From NCBI RefSeq assembly GCF_019891545.1, contig NZ_JAHDIU010000005.1:62001-126000 (forward strand): 64,000 bases of DNA, written 5' to 3'. A model generated the notes under the pieces. The model saw only the letters and a list, made by a program, of their open reading frames with translations. It ran no database searches and was not told the DNA's origin. Below are positions 9,412 to 16,558 of this stretch, one piece after another. Position 1 is the first letter of the stretch, and each line of letters opens with the position of its first letter. The position numbers and the translations under genes are program-made. The stretch comes from Flavobacterium coralii (GTDB taxonomy: Bacteria; Bacteroidota; Bacteroidia; Flavobacteriales; Flavobacteriaceae).

Positions 9412-9566
9412 TAAAATGATATGATTGTTAAAGAATTAAAAGCAATTTCCTTAAAGGTAGGGCTTAAAAAACCGCATAAAGAACTTTAGGCAGCATTTAG
9501 TACAAGTTTAACGTTGTGCCGCAACAACACAAGGATTAAAAAGAAATAAGTATTTTTACAGATAAT

Positions 9567-9980
9567 ATGCAAATTAACATGAGGAAAATAGAACACATAG
9601 GCATTGCCGTAAAAAATCTTGAAGAGTCTAATCAGTTATTTGAAAAACTGATGGGAGCCCCTGCCTATAAAACCGAAGAGGTAGCCAGTGAAGGGGTTAA
9701 GACTTCTTTTTTTATGAATGGCCCCAACAAGATTGAGCTGCTTGAAGCTACAAACCCTGATAGCCCGATAGCAAAATTTTTAGAGAAGAAGGGCGAAGGC
9801 ATACACCACATTGCTTTTGATGTGGAAGACATAACTGCCGAAATAGAGCGCCTTAAAGCCGAAGGCTTTATCGTGCTTAACGAAACACCCAAAAAAGGTG
9901 CTGACAATAAGCTCGTAGCCTTTTTGCACCCTAAGGGCACCAACGGTGTACTGGTAGAACTTTGCCAGGAAATTATATAA
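9567..9980 (+). CDS. mce: Methylmalonyl-CoA epimerase
   Basis: This VOC-fold metalloenzyme of 137 aa interconverts (2R)- and (2S)-methylmalonyl-CoA in propionyl-CoA/succinyl-CoA metabolism. The N-terminal IEHIGIAVKNLEES and the second repeat GEGIHHIAFDVEDI are the two VOC half-motifs. Candidate metal ligands are H10, H81 and E131. Two starts are possible: ATG at 9567, or ATG at 9579 (MRKIEHIG), which would give the more usual N-terminus. TATTTTTA at 9551-9558 resembles a -7 box and allows either. It lies just upstream of rbfA, which has its own -7 box. Confidence 0.9.
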   Translation: MQINMRKIEHIGIAVKNLEESNQLFEKLMGAPAYKTEEVASEGVKTSFFMNGPNKIELLEATNPDSPIAKFLEKKGEGIHHIAFDVEDITAEIERLKAEGFIVLNETPKKGADNKLVAFLHPKGTNGVLVELCQEII

Positions 9981-10002
9981 GCCCGTGCATTTATAATTTA
10001 AG

Positions 10003-10010
10003 TACCTTTG
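10003..10010 (+). promoter_or_regulatory. Candidate -7 box TACCTTTG for rbfA
   Basis: TACCTTTG matches TAnnTTTG and ends 4 nt before the rbfA ATG at 10015, so the transcript would be leaderless or nearly so. I see no TTG at the expected spacing. Confidence 0.45.
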
Positions 10011-10014
10011 CATT

Positions 10015-10407
10015 ATGGAAACAAACAGGCAGAAAAAAATTGGCACCCTGCTGCAAAAGGACCTTGTGGATATCCTTCAGGGAGAGGTGCGTAAAAACAA
10101 TATAAGCAACCTTATTATCTCGATATCAAAAGTAAATGTAACGTCAGACCTTTCTATTGCAAAGGTTTACCTCAGCATTTTCCCTACAGAAAAAGCAGGC
10201 GAACTGCTTAATGCCATTCGCTCTAACACGCCGCTTATAAAGCACGACCTCGCACAGCGCGTAAAGCTGCAACTGCGCAAAGTGCCTAACCTTATTTTTT
10301 ATATTGACGATTCACTTGACCAGATGGAAAAACTGGACAAGGAACTTAAGGGTGAAAATAACCCTATTACCAATCCTGAACTGCTGGATCGCCGCAAAAA
10401 AATGTAA
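10015..10407 (+). CDS. rbfA: Ribosome-binding factor A
   Basis: This 130-aa KH-fold protein is needed for late 30S maturation and 16S 5' end processing. Recognisable stretches are RQKKIGTLLQKDLVDILQ, SISKVNVTSDLSIAKVYLSIF (the conserved V..DLS.AKVY strand), LRKVPNLIFYIDDSLDQ, and the trailing charged helix. The length is normal. The downstream FtsX-like gene begins 8 nt after the stop, an arrangement I recall as common in Flavobacteriaceae, and the two are probably co-transcribed. Confidence 0.9.
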   Translation: METNRQKKIGTLLQKDLVDILQGEVRKNNISNLIISISKVNVTSDLSIAKVYLSIFPTEKAGELLNAIRSNTPLIKHDLAQRVKLQLRKVPNLIFYIDDSLDQMEKLDKELKGENNPITNPELLDRRKKM

Positions 10408-10415
10408 TCTGCCAT

Positions 10416-11621
10416 TTGAGCTTCCCACTTTACATAGCCCGCCGTTATACCATAAGCAGGAGCAAAAGCTCGGCTGTAAATATCATTACGGCTATTGCAG
10501 CACTGGGCATTGTAGCCAGTACGGCAGCACTTTTTATTATTATGTCGGCTTTTAGCGGGTTGCGTGAGTTTACAATATCAATGACCAGCGATACAGACCC
10601 TGCCCTAAAGGTTTTACCCGCGCTTGGCAAGTCGTTTATAGTTTCAACGGAAGATGAAGCAAAACTAAAGCAGGTAAAAGGCATTGCCACTTTTTCAAAA
10701 ACTGCAGAACAACGGGTACTTTTCTATTATGAGGGCAAAGAACAGGTAGCTTTTTTAAAGGGGGTCGACAGTGTTTATCCTACAGTAAGTAATATTAAGC
10801 AACACGTGCTGGCAGGGCAATGGCTCGAACCGGGTACCAGCCAGGCGGTTGTAGGCTACGGCACTATGTCTAAACTTTCTATGGGGCTGCTTGATTTTAA
10901 CAGCGCTCTTGAAGTATTTGTTCCCAAACCCGGAAAAGGCCTTATAAACTCACCTGAAGAAGGTTTTAAAAAAGCTGCACTGGTTCCTATCGGCTTTTAT
11001 TCCATAAATGAAGATATTGACAGTAAGTATGTTTTTATGGACTTGGGATTGGCGCAGGAGCTCCTGCTTTTTAAGCCCAACCAGATAAGCGCGCTGGAGT
11101 TAAGCCTTACCCCTGATGCTGATGAAGATGCTATACGCGAGGAGCTTAATGCTATCTTTGACAATAAAATAACCATTAAGAACAGGGCACAGCTAAACGA
11201 GTCGTTATACCGCATGCTTAATGGCGAAAACCTGGTTACGTACCTGTTTTGCTCGCTGGTGGTAATAATGACGCTGTTTTGCCTGGCAGGTGCCCTTATC
11301 ATGCTGATACTGGATAAAAAGGAAAATATAAAAACCCTTTTCAGCCTGGGCACAACGGTAAACCAGCTTCGCAGGATTTTCCTGTTACAGGGCATTTTCA
11401 TTACCACAATCGGCGTTATTACCGGGCTGGCGATAAGCATAGGCGTTGTGATGGCACAGGAACATTTTAACCTGCTTATGCTTACGCAAACACTTGCATA
11501 CCCTGTAAGCTTAACCGTAAACAATATTCTTATTGTTATTGTAACCATTTATGTTTTAGGCATATTAGCCTCATGGCTTGCGGCAACACGCATAAATGGC
11601 AGGTTGCTTGAAAATTCATGA
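10416..11621 (+). CDS. FtsX-like ABC transporter permease (LolC/LolE/MacB type)
   Basis: This is a 401-aa inner-membrane permease. It starts at a TTG codon; the opening SFPLYIARRYTISRSKSSAVNIIT is the conserved N-terminus of flavobacterial homologues and there is no ATG nearby, so TTG at 10416 is the best start. TM1 is at about 22-45 (IITAIAALGIVASTAALFII), then a large periplasmic MacB_PCD-like domain (about 46-265), and three C-terminal helices (FtsX domain, about 270-395: YLFCSLVVIMTLFCLAGALI, IFLLQGIFITTIGVITGLA, ILIVIVTIYVLGILASWLA). The architecture fits lipoprotein release (LolCE) or a mechanotransmission ABC. No ATPase gene is adjacent. It follows rbfA by 8 nt. Confidence 0.85.
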   Translation: MSFPLYIARRYTISRSKSSAVNIITAIAALGIVASTAALFIIMSAFSGLREFTISMTSDTDPALKVLPALGKSFIVSTEDEAKLKQVKGIATFSKTAEQRVLFYYEGKEQVAFLKGVDSVYPTVSNIKQHVLAGQWLEPGTSQAVVGYGTMSKLSMGLLDFNSALEVFVPKPGKGLINSPEEGFKKAALVPIGFYSINEDIDSKYVFMDLGLAQELLLFKPNQISALELSLTPDADEDAIREELNAIFDNKITIKNRAQLNESLYRMLNGENLVTYLFCSLVVIMTLFCLAGALIMLILDKKENIKTLFSLGTTVNQLRRIFLLQGIFITTIGVITGLAISIGVVMAQEHFNLLMLTQTLAYPVSLTVNNILIVIVTIYVLGILASWLAATRINGRLLENS

Positions 11622-11651
11622 TAATTTTATATCGCCTGTAATTTTTTCTTC

Positions 11652-11659
11652 TATATTTG
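11652..11659 (+). promoter_or_regulatory. Candidate distal -7 box TATATTTG of the MATE gene
   Basis: An exact TAnnTTTG match 129 nt upstream of the MATE ATG. A transcript starting just after it would carry the 11679-11708 uORF. A second box-like motif (TATTTTTG, 11746-11753) lies downstream. Confidence 0.45.
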
Positions 11660-11678
11660 CGCCATACACTTACGAATT

Positions 11679-11708
11679 ATGATAGTATTTACTGTCCGAA
11701 TCCGATAG
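11679..11708 (+). other. Nine-codon leader uORF upstream of MATE pump, ends Arg-Ile-Arg-stop
   Basis: ATG at 11679 opens a uORF encoding MIVFTVRIR, then TAG at 11706-11708. The same frame continues after the TAG for nine more codons to a second TAG. The peptide ends in R-I-R, the +X+ pattern at which macrolide-bound ribosomes are known to arrest (for example in erm-type leader peptides). It is followed by a hairpin (11738-11755) and then the pump gene at 11789. A regulatory role is inference; nothing here shows that the uORF is translated. Confidence 0.35.
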
Positions 11709-11737
11709 GGCTACTACATCCGCAAATTTTATTTATA

Positions 11738-11755
11738 GGCAAAAGTATTTTTGCC
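11738..11755 (+). promoter_or_regulatory. Hairpin overlapping a second TATTTTTG box in the MATE leader
   Basis: GGCAAAA GTAT TTTTGCC is a perfect 7-bp stem with a 4-nt loop. The right side contains TATTTTTG (11746-11753), which fits the -7 consensus, so the inverted repeat may be an operator on a proximal promoter or a leader hairpin. Which of these applies cannot be decided from sequence. Confidence 0.35.
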
Positions 11756-11788
11756 CTTTACTATTATTAATTTAATCCAACCCACATA

Positions 11789-13213
11789 ATGACACAGGCT
11801 TTACAGGGAAAAAGCACGCTTTCCCGATTTTTTATATTACTGAAAGAATCGCTTAAAGGCGGTAATATCGATTTTACACAGGGCAGCATCCGCAGGGCGG
11901 TGCTCCTTCTTGCCATACCCATGATGCTCGAAATGATGATGGAATCAGTATTTGCACTAGTTGACCTTTATTTTGTAGGGCATCTTGAAAACAGCAGCTT
12001 TGCCGTACAAACGGTAGGGCTTACAGAATCTGTACTCACTATTATCTATTCTATCGCCATAGGCATGAGTATGGCAGCAACAGCCGTTGTGGCACGCCGT
12101 ATTGGCGAGAAAGACCCCGAAGCGGCATCACGGGCGGGTATGCAGGCCATAGTGGTAGCCGTAGCCGTAAACCTTGTTATAGCTGCCTTTGGTTTTATAT
12201 ATGCCACCGATATATTACTCTGGATGGGCTCTTCACAAGCTTCTGCAATTTACGGAACCGACTTTGTGCGTATCATGATGGGAGGCAGCTTTGTTATCAT
12301 GCTGCTTTTCCTTTTCAATGGTATCTTCAGGGGTGCCGGCAATGCCGCCATAGCCATGAAAAGCCTTTGGATAGCCAACATTTGTAACATCATTTTATGC
12401 CCGGCTTTTATTAATGGCTTCGGGCCTATACCGGCAATGGGGCTTACGGGCGCGGCAATAGCCACCACGGTTGGGCGGGGTATTGGCGTTGCTTACCAGC
12501 TATACAACCTGTTTAACGGAAAAGGCATGCTAAAGGTGGCGCTGTCTTACTTTAAGCCGCAATGGGAACAGATAAAAGCGCTTGTAAAAATAGCGGCACC
12601 GGGTGTTATGCAGTTTGTAATAGCCTCGTGCAGCTGGATATTTTTAGCGCAGCTTGTCGCCACCACAGGTGGCGATGAAGGCTCGGCGGGGTATCAGAGT
12701 GCATTACGCATAATGATGTTCTTTCTGTTGCCTGCATGGGGGCTTAGTAACGCCGCTGCCACACTGGTAGGGCAAAACCTGGGCGCTAAAGAAGTGCATC
12801 GCGCCGAAAGGTCGGTATTTGTAACGGCAAAGTTTAATGTTATTTACATGGGAATTATCATGCTGGTCAGCCTTTTTGCAGCCGAGCCTATCATGTGGTT
12901 TTTTACCAATAACGCTCACGTGCATGATATAGCAGTACAGGCCATACGGATACTGAGCAGCGGCTTTGTGTTTTATGGTGCAGGCATGGTACTTATAAAC
13001 GCCTTTAACGGCGCAGGCGACACCCGCACACCTACAAGGGTTAACTTTTTCGGGTTCTGGCTTTTCCAGATACCGCTTGCCTATGTGCTTGCCAAAGTAT
13101 TGGATATGGGGCCTACAGGCGTGTTTATAGCCATACCGGTGTCTGAAACCGCCATAACTATAGCCAGCATTATACTGTTTAAAAGAGGGCGCTGGAAGCA
13201 GGTACAGGTGTAG
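11789..13213 (+). CDS. MATE-family multidrug/organic cation efflux transporter
   Basis: This 474-aa inner-membrane antiporter has two MatE repeats, roughly 35-200 and 260-420, each about six helices. Telling pieces are RRAVLLLAIPMMLEMMMESVFALVDLYFVG (TM1 with the Asp of the LVDLYFVG motif), the loop GNAAIAMKSLWIANICNIILCPAFI, and FNGAGDTRTPTRVNF in the second repeat. MATE pumps use Na+ or H+ gradients to export cationic drugs and metabolites. The start at 11789 gives a ~40-residue cytoplasmic extension before TM1. The leader is long for this genome and carries a uORF and a hairpin. A composite repeat hairpin lies downstream. Confidence 0.92.
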   Translation: MTQALQGKSTLSRFFILLKESLKGGNIDFTQGSIRRAVLLLAIPMMLEMMMESVFALVDLYFVGHLENSSFAVQTVGLTESVLTIIYSIAIGMSMAATAVVARRIGEKDPEAASRAGMQAIVVAVAVNLVIAAFGFIYATDILLWMGSSQASAIYGTDFVRIMMGGSFVIMLLFLFNGIFRGAGNAAIAMKSLWIANICNIILCPAFINGFGPIPAMGLTGAAIATTVGRGIGVAYQLYNLFNGKGMLKVALSYFKPQWEQIKALVKIAAPGVMQFVIASCSWIFLAQLVATTGGDEGSAGYQSALRIMMFFLLPAWGLSNAAATLVGQNLGAKEVHRAERSVFVTAKFNVIYMGIIMLVSLFAAEPIMWFFTNNAHVHDIAVQAIRILSSGFVFYGAGMVLINAFNGAGDTRTPTRVNFFGFWLFQIPLAYVLAKVLDMGPTGVFIAIPVSETAITIASIILFKRGRWKQVQV

Positions 13214-13230
13214 CATAGACTTATAAAATA

Positions 13231-13365
13231 AAAAAAGGGTACTGTCTCAAAAGTGTGTCATTCTGAACGAAGTGAAGAATCTCAAATAGTTGATTTAGTT
13301 AAGATTCCTCCTATCGTCGGAATGACAAAATGCTTGTAAAAGCACTTTAAGACAGCACCTTTTTG
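13231..13365. repeat. Composite inverted repeat between convergent genes, containing X/Y half-units
   Basis: A long imperfect inverted repeat lies between two convergent genes. The outer arms are AAAAAGGGTACTGTCT on the left and AAGACAGCACCTTTTT on the right, giving an A-stem-T layout on both strands like a bidirectional terminator. Nested inside are two half-units (13257-13283 and 13301-13326) that match, in reverse complement, the X and Y units around the GIY-YIG gene at 37 kb (about 24/27 and 22-23/26 identical). This arrangement suggests a small mobile palindromic element reused as a terminator. Confidence 0.7.
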
Positions 13366-13381
13366 CTATAATAAGTTCAGC

Positions 13382-14752
13382 TTACTTTACAGATAATTTG
13401 TGGCTGTAAACATTACCGTTGCTGCCCGTTAACTGCATAAGGTATATCCCGGCAGGTAAATCACTTATGTTAACTGTATTTTCAGATGATACTGAGAATT
13501 GCTGTTGCATAAGTAGCTTTCCGCTCAGGTCATATACTGCGGCAGCCGTAAGGTTTATATCGTTACCTGATTTTACGGTAACCACATCTGTTGCAGGGTT
13601 AGGATAAAGGCTGAATGCAGAGCCACTGAACGCAGGTGCTGACATAGTACCGCCTAATATTTTATAAATATTACCGCTTACGCCTCCTGCTATATACAGT
13701 TCTCCGTTGATGTCTTCTCCAAAAGTGGTAAAAAAGTTGCCCTCATAAACATCAGACCAGGTTATATCAAAGTTGTCATCTACTATACCTATCTGGTTGT
13801 TACAATAATCGGCAAACAGGTATTTGCCCTGCAGGGCAGGATAAGTATCTCCCGTATAAACATACCCGCCCGTTACAGAGCAACCGTCTGTATCATCATG
13901 AAAGTACTCTGCTACAGGGTTTGTGTACATTTCAACCAGCGAACAGCCTTCGCTGTTATATGTCTGGCTGCCTTCAAAACAGCGCCACCCGAAGTTAAAT
14001 ACCGGGCCGGCAGGGTCAACTTTATTAATTTCTTCCACCTGCCCCTGGCCCACATCTGCTATCCACACGTCGCCATTATTTCTGTTGAAAGAAAACTTCC
14101 AAGCATTGCGCAACCCGTAAGCCCATATTTCGTCAGCGCCATCTGTATCCAGAAAAGGGTTGTTCAGCGGTATGGTATAGGGCAAATCGCCATTTACATC
14201 TATCCGCAGCATTTTACCCAATAATGATTCTTTATTTTGAGCGTAGTTGTTAGGGTCTCCGCCACTGCCGCCATCACCCATAGATATATAAAGATATCCA
14301 TCAGGGCCAAAACGCAGGCAGCCCCCGTTGTGGTTGCTAAAAGGCTGGTCAATGGTAAGCAGTATTATTGCACTTGAGGCATCTGCAACATTTTCATCTT
14401 CACTAACGGTATAGCGTGCTATAACCGTATCGCCCGATGTGTTGGTATAGTTAATAAAAAAGTATCCGTTATTGGCATAATCAGGGTGAAAGGCAAGCCC
14501 GAGCAGGCCACGTTCGCCACCCGCAGAAGCTAACAACGAACTCACATTTAGGAATGGTGTCGCATTTATGGTACCATCTGCATTAAGGATTTTTATAAGA
14601 CCTCCCTGTTCTGTAACAAAAAGGCGGCTGTCACCTGCATGCACCATTTCTGTAGGTTCTGATACACCCGAAGCAAAAAGCTCAAGGCCTACTTGTTGCC
14701 CATAAGCAAATGTGCCCGCCATTATAAGCGCTAATAGTAATGTTTTTTTCAT
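13382..14752 (-). CDS. Secreted PQQ-dependent glucose/sorbosone dehydrogenase-like protein with T9SS tail
   Basis: This 456-aa protein has a signal peptide (1-18, LLLALIMAGTFAYG). Its six-bladed beta-propeller of the glucose/sorbosone dehydrogenase family spans about 22-365. Motifs include GGERGLLGLAFHPDYANNGY, FSNHNGGCLRFGPDGYLYIS with the family's active-site His, MGDGGSGGDPNNYAQ, and WAYGLRNAWKFSF. The C-terminal ~75 residues (FSLYPNPATDVVTVKS to HKLSVK) are a T9SS type A sorting domain, so it is exported to the surface or medium. Soluble relatives oxidise aldoses with PQQ, but many members lack demonstrated PQQ binding and the substrate is open. It is transcribed alone. Confidence 0.88.
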   Translation of the reverse strand: MKKTLLLALIMAGTFAYGQQVGLELFASGVSEPTEMVHAGDSRLFVTEQGGLIKILNADGTINATPFLNVSSLLASAGGERGLLGLAFHPDYANNGYFFINYTNTSGDTVIARYTVSEDENVADASSAIILLTIDQPFSNHNGGCLRFGPDGYLYISMGDGGSGGDPNNYAQNKESLLGKMLRIDVNGDLPYTIPLNNPFLDTDGADEIWAYGLRNAWKFSFNRNNGDVWIADVGQGQVEEINKVDPAGPVFNFGWRCFEGSQTYNSEGCSLVEMYTNPVAEYFHDDTDGCSVTGGYVYTGDTYPALQGKYLFADYCNNQIGIVDDNFDITWSDVYEGNFFTTFGEDINGELYIAGGVSGNIYKILGGTMSAPAFSGSAFSLYPNPATDVVTVKSGNDINLTAAAVYDLSGKLLMQQQFSVSSENTVNISDLPAGIYLMQLTGSNGNVYSHKLSVK

Positions 14753-14823
14753 AGCTGATTGTTTATTAAGTTCTTATACTAAGGTAGGAATATTTTTTAA
14801 TAAAGTATGTTACCGCTAAAATA

Positions 14824-14854
14824 AAAGCCTCCCTGAAAAAAAGAAGGAGGCTTT
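14824..14854 (-). terminator. Terminator after the DUF4139 gene
   Basis: A 9-bp stem AAAGCCTCC/GGAGGCTTT with a 13-nt A-rich loop lies 25 nt beyond the stop of the minus-strand gene at 14880 and continues into TTTTATTTTAG on that strand. Confidence 0.7.
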
Positions 14855-14879
14855 GAAAAATATAAGGGTTAGTTGGTGG

Positions 14880-16493
14880 CTATAAATTGGCTATAACCTG
14901 GTCTTTCGGGTAACGGACTTTATAGCTTATCCGTACATTCTTGGTTTCACCGGGCTTAATTTTAAGCTCCCAGGTTAGTATGCCGGTTTCTTTATTAACC
15001 TGCGCACCGTCGTCTTTTAGGAGTTCAATCTCAATTTTTTCATCGGTGCTTAACGGATACTGGTCTTTCAGTGTAAGGCTTACCGCATCTTTTTTGTTAT
15101 TGCGGACTGTAATATCATAAGTAAAGGTTTGCTCACGGTAAGATGAAAGGAATTTAGTACCCGATTTATCAGCTATTTTTTCGCGTGTAACTGATATCTT
15201 TTTATCCCTGCCCATGCTAAGGCTAAGCGTATCTGTAGTCTGGTTAGGATCAATGAATGTTTTACCTATATACATACCCTCAAACACTATATTTGCCTCT
15301 CCCCTAAGTAAATTGTATTGCGAATAATCGCTTAATTCTGCCAACAGGAATGCTTCTTTTTCCAGCTTTGGCACTGCATAATGCTTGTAAGTAGCGGGTA
15401 GCTTTATTTCTTTAAGGGTAACGCTGTGCTGCCTGCCGTTAGAGAGTATATCATAGGGCACATCTATATCAAAGCTGATGCTTAGCTGGTTTTCGCTTAT
15501 GGTAGTATAATCAGATACTGATGATTCCTCTCCCGGAGCATATTTCGATTTTTGTATATTAAGCCCGGCAACCTGACCCTGTAAACTATTTAAAACTGCA
15601 TTACTGTTATTATAAGGCTGATAGATTGCCCCGAACCGTAAGAACCATGCCTGCAAAAGCGGAGCCACATTGTTTTGGTTGGGTATGCCGCTGCTAAGAG
15701 TAAGCTTTGCCTGTTTCCAGTCGATGCCAGTTTGCTGCACCACCTGCGCTTTATATACCATATTGATGGGATCGGTTGTATTTTCAGCCCTCAGCTCATA
15801 AAAGGGCGACCATGAAGCGCCGGACGTTAGGTAGCTAAGCTCTACCGGCACATTGCCTGCCACATCATTCATTACCTGCAATACAAGCTTGCCACGGCTT
15901 GCATTAGGTTCTTTGGTAATATTGGTGTTGAGCCTGCTCCTTAGGTTATTGAGCAGAACCGTAAGCTTTTCCTGCTTTTGTGCAAGAGTATTCTCCTGTA
16001 GCACTATTTCTTTGCGCTTGTTGCGATGAAATTCCACCAGCTTTGCAAGTTCATCTACAGAAAGGCCTGATTCCTTACAGGCTGCCTGCTGGTTACGGTC
16101 GAGCAGTTCAAGGGCTTTCTGCTCAGAAGTACGCTCTAAACCGATGCGCTGTATAGCAGTTTCTAAAAGCGATATACTGTCGCGTACTTTTGTTAGTGCA
16201 GGCGAACCGGCATCAGGCTCATTCTCTGTAATATTATCGCGGGTAAACTGTACCGATAATACCGTTACATTTTTAGGTGCACCTATGCGCACAGTTGCCT
16301 CGTTAATATAATCGGCAACATTAAGTATAACAAGCTCGCTTGTTCCGGCAGGCAGCACTGCCTGTGCCGATTGTGTAATTTCGGCACCGTTAAAATATAC
16401 GGTAGCGGCTTTTACCTTAGCCTGGGTAAAAACCGGTTTTTGTGCAAAGGCAATACCGCTGCAAAGCAGTAATGCAAAAAATAGCTTCTTCAT
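14880..16493 (-). CDS. DUF4139/DUF4140 protein (mucoidy inhibitor MuiA-like)
   Basis: This 537-aa exported protein has a signal peptide (1-17, LFFALLLCSGIAFAQ). The N-terminal DUF4140-like domain (about 25-120; AATVYFNGAEITQSAQAVLPAG) is followed by a coiled-coil section (about 105-190; LDRNQQAACKESGLSVDELAKL, heptad-rich) and a DUF4139 domain (about 210-537; ELSYLTSGASWSPFYELRA, GIDWKQAKLTLSSGIPN). The family is named from a Streptomyces-linked mucoidy phenotype; the biochemical role is unknown. An odd point is SLQGQVAGLNIQ at 303-314, inside the DUF4139 domain, which resembles the LQGRVAGV segment of TonB-dependent receptor plugs. It has its own terminator downstream. Confidence 0.82.
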   Translation of the reverse strand: MKKLFFALLLCSGIAFAQKPVFTQAKVKAATVYFNGAEITQSAQAVLPAGTSELVILNVADYINEATVRIGAPKNVTVLSVQFTRDNITENEPDAGSPALTKVRDSISLLETAIQRIGLERTSEQKALELLDRNQQAACKESGLSVDELAKLVEFHRNKRKEIVLQENTLAQKQEKLTVLLNNLRSRLNTNITKEPNASRGKLVLQVMNDVAGNVPVELSYLTSGASWSPFYELRAENTTDPINMVYKAQVVQQTGIDWKQAKLTLSSGIPNQNNVAPLLQAWFLRFGAIYQPYNNSNAVLNSLQGQVAGLNIQKSKYAPGEESSVSDYTTISENQLSISFDIDVPYDILSNGRQHSVTLKEIKLPATYKHYAVPKLEKEAFLLAELSDYSQYNLLRGEANIVFEGMYIGKTFIDPNQTTDTLSLSMGRDKKISVTREKIADKSGTKFLSSYREQTFTYDITVRNNKKDAVSLTLKDQYPLSTDEKIEIELLKDDGAQVNKETGILTWELKIKPGETKNVRISYKVRYPKDQVIANL

Positions 16494-16558
16494 ATATATT
16501 GGTTTTATATATAAAGAGCACTTTTACAATAAAAAGGTTGGGACAGCAGCAAACTTTT

